Positions 59,201 through 64,000 of a DNA stretch of 64,000 nucleotides are shown here, piece after piece. The notes under the pieces were generated by a model that searched no databases, was not told where the DNA came from, and was given only the letters and a program-made list of their open reading frames with translations. Numbering within the stretch: position 1 is the first letter of the stretch; each line of letters starts with the position of its first letter. The DNA is from Paenibacillus sp. S150 (GTDB lineage: Bacteria; Bacillota; Bacilli; Paenibacillales; Paenibacillaceae), in NCBI RefSeq assembly GCF_019352175.1, contig NZ_JACBYI010000004.1:124001-188000 (forward strand), given 5' to 3'. Made by a program: the position numbers and the translations under genes.

Positions 59201-59916
59201 TTTGCAGCACCTTCATCCAGCAGCACAACGACATTGGGATGGCTCTGGAGCAGAGAAGCCGGGCACTGTGTGGTGATCGGGCCTTCCAGTGCATTCTTTA
59301 CCGCTTCTGCTTTTTCTTCGCCGCGCACCAGCAATACAATTTGCCGTGCCTTAAGAATGCCGCCGATGCCCATGGTGACCGCCTGGCGGGGAACATCCTC
59401 CCGGCTGTCGAAGAACCGGGCATTGGCTTCCAGTGTCTCAGGAAGCAGATCAACGACATGCGTGCCGCTGGTAAGGCTGGCATCCGGCTCATTGAAGCCG
59501 ATGTGGCCGTTGCTGCCGATGCCCAGAATCTGCAGATCGACCGGGCCGCCATCCTCCAGCAGCTTATCATAAGCAAGGCATTCCGCGTCCAGATCGGCGG
59601 CGTTGCCGTTCGGGACATGTGTTCTGGACAGGTCAATGTCAATGTGGTTGAACAGATGCTCATTCATGAAGCTGCGGTAGCTCTGCGGATGATCTACGGG
59701 CAAACCTACGTATTCATCCAGGTTATAGGACGATGCCTTGGCGAAGCTGACGATGCCCTTGCAGTGCATATCGACCAGCTTGGCGTATACACCGACCGGC
59801 GAGCTTCCTGTAGCAAGACCCAGTACAGCCTTGGGATTGCTCTGCAGCAGGCTGACAATCAGGTTTGCTCCGGTCTGTGCGAAATCCTCATTGCTTTTAA
59901 ATTTCAAAATATTCAT
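59188..59916 (-). CDS. nagB: Glucosamine-6-phosphate deaminase
   Basis: This is a 242-residue isomerase-deaminase. GLATGSSPVGVYAKLVD, SSYNLDEYVGLP, GSNGHIGFNEP and TMGIGGILKARQIVLLVRGEEKAEA are the family blocks, with DEY and the catalytic His. It turns glucosamine-6-phosphate into fructose-6-phosphate and ammonia. It starts at the last base of the regulator stop (TAATG) and overlaps nagA, so translation is coupled. Confidence 0.94.
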   Translation of the reverse strand: MNILKFKSNEDFAQTGANLIVSLLQSNPKAVLGLATGSSPVGVYAKLVDMHCKGIVSFAKASSYNLDEYVGLPVDHPQSYRSFMNEHLFNHIDIDLSRTHVPNGNAADLDAECLAYDKLLEDGGPVDLQILGIGSNGHIGFNEPDASLTSGTHVVDLLPETLEANARFFDSREDVPRQAVTMGIGGILKARQIVLLVRGEEKAEAVKNALEGPITTQCPASLLQSHPNVVVLLDEGAAKWLK

Positions 59917-60794
59917 TAGGCTTGACCTCCCCGTTTATGACGGTAATGTTGGACATTCAAGTAAGACTGCTCCAGCTTGGGAATGAAATCCCCAAACCTT
60001 GTGCTGACCATTCCGGTGAACAAAATATCGATGATATGCAGCTGTGCGATCCGTGAAGCCATATCGCCGCGCCGCATGCCCTGCTCCAGTGAGGAAGAGA
60101 ACAGCGGGATGCCAGCCAGAGTGGCAAGCGAATTGCTGCCATAAGAGGTCAGCGAGATTGTGGCCGCGCCGCTGGCGGCGGCACAGCTCAAGGCGTCAAT
60201 CGTTTCCGGGGTTTCCCCCGAGTAAGAGACCGCGAACGCCACATCGCCTTGATTGAGCGAAGACGCAGACGTAATCTGCATATGGGAATCGGAAAAAGCG
60301 GTGCAGTTCACGCCGATGCGGATCAGCTTCTGGTAGAAATCCTGGGCAACGATCGAAGAGGTCGCCATCCCGTAGAGGTCCACCCGCCGCGCCCGGCATA
60401 GCACATCAATGGCACTCTGCAGCCGCTGGAGATCAAGCAGCGAGGTGGTATCACGGATGGAAGCCAGATGATTGGCCTGCATCGCTTCGACAATCACAGA
60501 AAGAGGATTGCCTGCGACGATATCCTGGTAAGAGGAGCTGCCATCCTGAGGTGAGACATCGCTGTGGGCAATTTCTGCCGCCAGCTTGACCTTGAAATCC
60601 GGGAAGCCTTTGAAATGCAGCACCTTGCAGAACCGTGTAATCGTAGCCGGGCTGATGCCGCACTGCTCAGCCAGCTCCGTAATGCCCATATGGACGATTT
60701 CCCCGGGAGAGGCCAGAATCCGCTCTGCCAGCTTGCGCTCCATTTGAGACAGCTTGGACTTCTCATGCTCAAGGGCATGCAGGATGGGAGACAT
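59916..60794 (-). CDS. MurR/RpiR-family regulator of nagBA
   Basis: This is a 292-residue regulator. The N-terminal helix-turn-helix is LAEQCGISPATITRFCKVLHFKGFPDF (residues about 38-68) and the C-terminal SIS domain contains LYGMATSSIVAQDFYQKLIRIG, VSYSGETPETIDAL and TISLTSY, which binds phosphosugars. It heads the operon, so it probably controls its own transcription and the two nag genes, with an amino-sugar phosphate as ligand. A GAAAATTATTTTC palindrome lies upstream. Confidence 0.9.
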   Translation of the reverse strand: MSPILHALEHEKSKLSQMERKLAERILASPGEIVHMGITELAEQCGISPATITRFCKVLHFKGFPDFKVKLAAEIAHSDVSPQDGSSSYQDIVAGNPLSVIVEAMQANHLASIRDTTSLLDLQRLQSAIDVLCRARRVDLYGMATSSIVAQDFYQKLIRIGVNCTAFSDSHMQITSASSLNQGDVAFAVSYSGETPETIDALSCAAASGAATISLTSYGSNSLATLAGIPLFSSSLEQGMRRGDMASRIAQLHIIDILFTGMVSTRFGDFIPKLEQSYLNVQHYRHKRGGQA

Positions 60795-60864
60795 CCTTCC
60801 ACCTTCCTTTCTTAGTTTCTTCAGATGTGATGAAATTATTTTTTAATAAAATGATAATTAATTA

Positions 60865-60877
60865 GAAAATTATTTTC
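60865..60877. promoter_or_regulatory. Candidate operator for the MurR/RpiR-type regulator
   Basis: GAAAATTATTTTC is a perfect 13-base palindrome 70 bases before the regulator start, in an AT-rich stretch with a related GATGAAATTATTTT. RpiR operators are often AT-rich palindromes of this type. Confidence 0.5.
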
Positions 60878-60980
60878 ATAATTAGGATAAAGCATAACCC
60901 TAAAGGATGCAAGAGGGAGTTTTGGCTGAATGCTGCGGGCTTAATAAGCTGCCGGAGTACACAGTGTGCTTATGGGTAAG

Positions 60981-61033
60981 ACCGCTTGCGAACGGCCTTT
61001 TAGTTTAGTTTTTGCATGACGCTGGAGATGTGG
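60981..61033. pseudogene. Fragment of gerE (53 bp)
   Basis: The stretch ACCGCTTGCGAACGGCCTTT...GGAGATGTGG repeats gerE bases 61627-61680 in the same orientation with a few changes and one indel. It encodes about 17 codons of the helix-turn-helix part, on the reverse strand. It cannot be functional. Confidence 0.75.
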
Positions 61034-61081
61034 GCTACTGTGCTATAATAAAAGCACGACATTTCAAGCGAGTTGAAGCCG

Positions 61082-61552
61082 ATGAAACGGGCAGAGATTA
61101 CGGAATTGCACCCAGGTCGCTTTGTACTGGTGGAAGCAATCAAAGCAAGCTCCAGCAACCGTGTGCGTCAATTAGAGGATATGGCGGTCATTCAGGACTA
61201 CGGCAATCCTCAAGAAGCGTGGAGCGGCTATAAAAAACTGCACAAGCTTCATCCGACACGTGAGTTATATGTATTTCATACGAGCAGAAGTGATGTTGAG
61301 GTTGTAGAGGAATTTTTCTCAGGAGTACGGCAACGGAGTGAAATTTGTTATGAGCAGCAGATTCCCGGCTTTTGCATTGAACATATTGCTTTGACTGATT
61401 TTCCAATTCAGCTTGGTTCGATTCAAGAGCCTTATGGCTTTGACGGAATTGTTGGCATTGATTTTTATGATGAGAGCCAAATGCAAGGTGAACTTCGAAA
61501 CCATGACAACATTTTCCCACAACAAAAAACCTCCCCTCATCCCGAAGGATAA
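61082..61552 (+). CDS. Chimeric-looking small protein with aspartic-protease-like end
   Basis: This is a 156-residue frame. Residues about 1-75 (ITELHPGRFVLVEAIKASSS, HPTRELYVFHTSRSDVEVVEE) resemble no family I can name. From about residue 85 it reads like the C-terminal half of a retropepsin-like protease (FPIQLGSIQEPYGFDGIVGIDF), without the Asp-containing first half. The join suggests two gene pieces. ATG 61082 has only a weak GCGAG site; TTG 61073 is possible. It is bracketed by gerE and a gerE fragment, so it sits in rearranged DNA. Expression is doubtful. Confidence 0.45.
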   Translation: MKRAEITELHPGRFVLVEAIKASSSNRVRQLEDMAVIQDYGNPQEAWSGYKKLHKLHPTRELYVFHTSRSDVEVVEEFFSGVRQRSEICYEQQIPGFCIEHIALTDFPIQLGSIQEPYGFDGIVGIDFYDESQMQGELRNHDNIFPQQKTSPHPEG

Positions 61553-61589
61553 AAGAAGGCATAAACGCGTCGCTTCTAAAGCACGGCAG

Positions 61590-61814
61590 CTATATCTTCA
61601 GCTCCCCAAGCTTGATCAGCTCGACAACCGCTTGCGAACGGCCTTTTACGTTTAATTTTTGCATGACGTTGGAGATGTGGTTGCGGACGGTTTTTTCGCT
61701 GATGAACAACAATCCGGCAATATCCCGTGTTGTTTTGTCCTGCACAAGAAGCTCGAATACTTCGCGTTCACGATGCGTCAACAGAAATTTGCTGTGATGT
61801 TCGTTCCCTTTCAA
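61590..61814 (-). CDS. gerE: Spore transcription factor GerE
   Basis: This is a 74-residue LuxR/FixJ-type DNA-binding protein, the same length as B. subtilis GerE. LTHREREVFELLVQDKTTRDI, FISEKTVRNHISNVMQKLNVKGRSQAVVELIKLGEL matches GerE nearly residue by residue. It starts at TTG 61814 after AAGGAGGGG on the reverse strand. In Bacillus it acts in the mother cell late in sporulation, turning on and off coat genes, and is made from a SigK promoter; such a promoter is seen here at 61879-61906. It probably controls spore-surface genes in this window. Confidence 0.95.
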   Translation of the reverse strand: MKGNEHHSKFLLTHREREVFELLVQDKTTRDIAGLLFISEKTVRNHISNVMQKLNVKGRSQAVVELIKLGELKI

Positions 61815-61878
61815 TGGTGTCACCCCTCCTTGCCCTGGGTTTGTTTGGTATAACAAGGTAAAGGGATACAGTCAAAAC

Positions 61879-61907
61879 CATATTATGTATCGGGGCAGTT
61901 AATGGTG
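61879..61907 (-). promoter_or_regulatory. SigK-like promoter of gerE
   Basis: On the reverse strand: AC (plus-strand 61905-61906), 17 bases, CATAATATG (61879-61887). It matches CATANNNT(A/G/T) and the usual spacing. Confidence 0.65.
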
Positions 61908-62190
61908 CGGTCGCTGCCTTAAAATGGGCGATGGCGGAGAGAAGGAACACAGGCACGGAAATCAACAGGCAAAAAAACGGCTGCCCCTTCCTGTCCGCCA
62001 GGAAGACCACCCGTTACATATACCGGTCCGTCACGCCCTTGCGGTCACGCCGGTTTCTCCGGTAATGCTGTTGCTCCTTCAGTGTATTTTGTGAAATGGA
62101 TTCCATAGCAAGCTTTTTATTCGGAGAGCTTCCGGCACGCAATATGCTAAAATAAAAGCACTATATACCCTGATCCAGGAGGCAGCGCCG
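61908..62190. other. Gene-free stretch before the LacI-type gene
   Basis: About 280 bases with no supported gene. GCTAAAATAAAAGCA at about 62147 resembles GTGCTATAATAAAAGCAC near 61041, each able to form a short stem around an AT-rich -10-like core. Confidence 0.35.
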
Positions 62191-63165
62191 ATGGCCAATA
62201 TCAAAGAAATCGCCCGCATTGCCGGGGTTTCCGTAACGACTGTATCGCGTGTGCTGAACAATCATCCATATGTAAGCAAGGAAAAGCGGGCTGTGGTGCT
62301 GAAAACGATTGAGCAGCTGAACTATACACGCAATATGAACGCCGTCCATTTGATCACCGGCCGTACGGGGGCGGTTGCGGTTGTATTGCCGTCCATCAAT
62401 AGCTTTTACTTCTCGGTGGTGGTGGACGGACTGGCACAAGCAGCACTGACCGAGCAGTATCGGCTGATTCTGTGCCAGACCAATTATGTCCCCGAAGAGG
62501 AGCTTAAGGTGCTGGACATGCTGCGCAACAAAGAAATTGACGGCGTGGTCATCGTCTCCACAGCACTGAAGCCCGAAACCATCGAACAATACATCACTTA
62601 TGGACCGATTGTTGCCTGTCAAAATAGCGGGGAACGCCAGTACTCTACAGTATATATTGAGCATTACGCCGCTTTCCGCCATGGGCTGGACTATCTGTAC
62701 GGCAAGGGACACCGCAGAATCGGCTATTGCGAAGGCCGTCAGAACGGCAGCAGCGCCTCCATCCGCCAGAACGCTTTTCAAAATTTCCTTGCTGAAAAGG
62801 GGCTGCGCTTTGAGAAGGAGTGGATGATTTTCGACTGTGTGCGCGAGGAGGACGGCGTGGAGGTAGCCCGGAAGCTTCTGGAGATGCAGTCCCGGCCTGA
62901 GGCAATGATTGTCTCCGGTGATCATGTGGCCGCAGGCCTGATCATTGAAGCCCGTAAGCAAGGCATGAGTATCCCGGAGGAGCTGGCGGTGATGGGATTC
63001 GACAACCAGCCGATCGGACGGCTGCTCGGAATTACTACGATAGACAATCAGCTTTACCAGATGGGCGCGGCTGCCTTCGGGATCATTTACGGTCATATTA
63101 ACGGCAGCAGCCTTCCGGTAACCCGCAAGCTGGAGTACCGGATTATCGAGCGGAGCACGGTATAG
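62191..63165 (+). CDS. LacI/GalR-family transcriptional regulator
   Basis: This is a 324-residue repressor. The N-terminal headpiece is MANIKEIARIAGVSVTTVSRVLNNHPYVS, with the hinge at MNAVHLITGRTGAVAVVLPS, and the periplasmic-binding-like domain follows (INSFYFSVVVDGL, AVMGFDNQPIGRLLGITTID). It resembles the DegA/CcpA-type group rather than CcpA itself. AGGAGG precedes ATG 62191. No sugar gene is next to it inside the window, so the target is unknown. Confidence 0.9.
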   Translation: MANIKEIARIAGVSVTTVSRVLNNHPYVSKEKRAVVLKTIEQLNYTRNMNAVHLITGRTGAVAVVLPSINSFYFSVVVDGLAQAALTEQYRLILCQTNYVPEEELKVLDMLRNKEIDGVVIVSTALKPETIEQYITYGPIVACQNSGERQYSTVYIEHYAAFRHGLDYLYGKGHRRIGYCEGRQNGSSASIRQNAFQNFLAEKGLRFEKEWMIFDCVREEDGVEVARKLLEMQSRPEAMIVSGDHVAAGLIIEARKQGMSIPEELAVMGFDNQPIGRLLGITTIDNQLYQMGAAAFGIIYGHINGSSLPVTRKLEYRIIERSTV

Positions 63166-63616
63166 GCAGAGGAACCGGGGACTGGTGCTTTCTGGAGGTA
63201 TTAGGAAGAGGCAATGTCTTGAAGATCGTTCCCAGCTTATCCGTATTATCTCCGGCACGGCCGAAGAAGCCGGCGACATAGCTGCCTGAAGGGGCTGACA
63301 GGGCGGTCGGGGATCCGCTTTTTGTTCCTGCGGCGAGCTTGCGGCCCAGATTCGCTGTCAATTCAAGATAGAATATTCTGCCGCTGCCGTTATAGCTGTT
63401 CTTGTATGCCAGAGCGCTTGTGATATATTCTCCGCTGTTTAGCGTGAGTGTTGCTGCTGTGCCGCCGTTTCGCAGAGTTGTTCCATCGGCATATTGCAGA
63501 CTTACGGAATCCAGGCGGCTTGCGCCGCTTATGGTTGCAGATACCGGTCTGCTTGTTGAGGAGGCTGTGCTTCTCAAAAAGTTGCCGGCACTGGTCTCAC
63601 CCGGTGTGCCGAGCAT
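63143..63616 (-). pseudogene. Jacalin-like lectin domain, orphan or truncated
   Basis: The frame codes for about 157 residues. Residues 30-130 fit a jacalin-type beta-prism lectin: SLQYADGTTLRNGG, LTLNSGEYITSALAY, RIFYLELTANLGRKLAAGT and SYVAGFFGRAGDNTDKLG. There is no ribosome binding site before the ATG and no signal peptide, and the end overlaps the LacI gene on the opposite strand, which is odd for an intact gene. It may be what remains of a larger secreted protein. Sugar binding is inferred from the fold. Confidence 0.55.
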
Positions 63617-63698
63617 ATAATTCTGCGTTATATTTTAAAAAAAGCGGCTGCCCCATGGAGACAAACGCTTGAATTGGCGATATGCAGAGGCAGAGAGG

Positions 63699-64000
63699 CT
63701 ATTTAATCCGTTTCAATGCGGCTTCCTGGTCAATGGAGCGTCTTGACAGCAAATCAAGTGTGACGTCATGTCCCTGCAGTGTTGCTTCTATACGCTGGAT
63801 GGTGTCGCGGGTGGCAATCACTTCAGCGTTCACTTCGGATACGGCCTGCTGGATCAGCGGAATCAGCTTGGTATCTTCTTTGATGCTGGAGATATCTGAT
63901 TTCATCTCGCTGATCTCGGATTTCATTCCGGAGATACCTGATTTCATATCCTTTATGTCAGACTGCACACCAGTTAACGCTGTTAGTATCTGTTGAAGTA
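63699..64000 (-). CDS. Coiled-coil protein, 5' end cut by the window edge
   Basis: The frame is open from the right edge to a stop at 63699. The visible 99 residues are almost fully helical with a repeated pattern (MKSGISGMKSEISEMKSDISS), suggesting a parallel coiled coil, then IQQAVSEVNAEVIATRDTIQRIE. The start lies outside the window (reading LQQILTALTG before the internal GTG at 63968). Such short coiled-coil proteins are common in Bacilli; function unknown. Confidence 0.7.
   Translation of the reverse strand, partial: LQQILTALTGVQSDIKDMKSGISGMKSEISEMKSDISSIKEDTKLIPLIQQAVSEVNAEVIATRDTIQRIEATLQGHDVTLDLLSRRSIDQEAALKRIK

Overview
The window looks like a chromosomal segment of a spore-forming Paenibacillus or close relative (Paenibacillaceae, Bacillota). 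Supporting signs are strong AGGAGG-type ribosome binding sites, a 74-residue GerE, Spo0E-like, YhcN-like, YjcZ-like and YheC/D-like sporulation proteins, a WIAG-tail protein, CgeB-type spore glycosyltransferases, and a variant purine riboswitch in front of a guanine-type deaminase, a pairing known so far only from Paenibacillaceae (the 8-oxoguanine riboswitch). No rRNA, tRNA, prophage, transposase or cas gene is visible.

Layout. 0-11 kb: housekeeping and small accessory genes (potassium channel, Tat-exported phosphoesterase, acetyltransferase, nitroreductase, PHP phosphatase, LysR regulator, a CheX-like gene behind a textbook SigD promoter, SDR, DEAD-box helicase, EcsAB). 10.7-16.4 kb: a catabolic island with a GntR/FCD regulator and its palindromic operator, a tripartite tricarboxylate transporter (TctB-TctA-TctC) and a two-subunit UxaA/SuyAB-type lyase. 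16.7-26.8 kb: YjcZ peptide, aminotransferase, PNPOx-like protein divergent from a MocR regulator with an unusually long linker, an AraC gene preceded by three 65-bp repeats, GpmA, Psd and a YheC/D ATP-grasp protein.

27-56.7 kb is the core of interest: a large, apparently sporulation-linked surface-glycosylation region. It has a 742-residue WIAG-tail protein made of about 51 ten-residue repeats, three family-2 glycosyltransferases with an SpsI-like nucleotidyltransferase, an operon of three small helical proteins plus an arginine-rich protein ending in a G(Y/F)xx repeat, an LtaS-like enzyme with a WsfD-like membrane protein, two CgeB glycosyltransferases that carry the same G(Y/F)xx repeat, a glycosyltransferase with an arginine-rich tail, and a nucleotide-sugar and glycosyltransferase operon (48.5-55.5 kb) that looks like a UDP-FucNAc-type pathway. 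SigK-like promoters precede several of these genes and also gerE and yjcZ. The 8-oxoguanine deaminase sits inside this region with its own promoter, riboswitch and attenuator.

The intergenic DNA is unusually structured. Three hairpin arrays (33.26, 38.30 and 47.80 kb) all have an exact 51-bp period; a 65-bp leader-like repeat recurs in front of two genes with a compensatory base pair; a dispersed stem-loop repeat occurs at least five times; and a 155-bp MITE with 16-bp terminal inverted repeats and a TTTAT duplication has inserted into one copy of that repeat. 56.8-64 kb: YhcN-like lipoprotein, a murR/rpiR-nagB-nagA operon, a chimeric ORF next to a gerE fragment, gerE, a LacI regulator, a jacalin-like orphan domain and a coiled-coil gene running off the right edge. 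Product names rest on motif recognition by eye; no database search was run.
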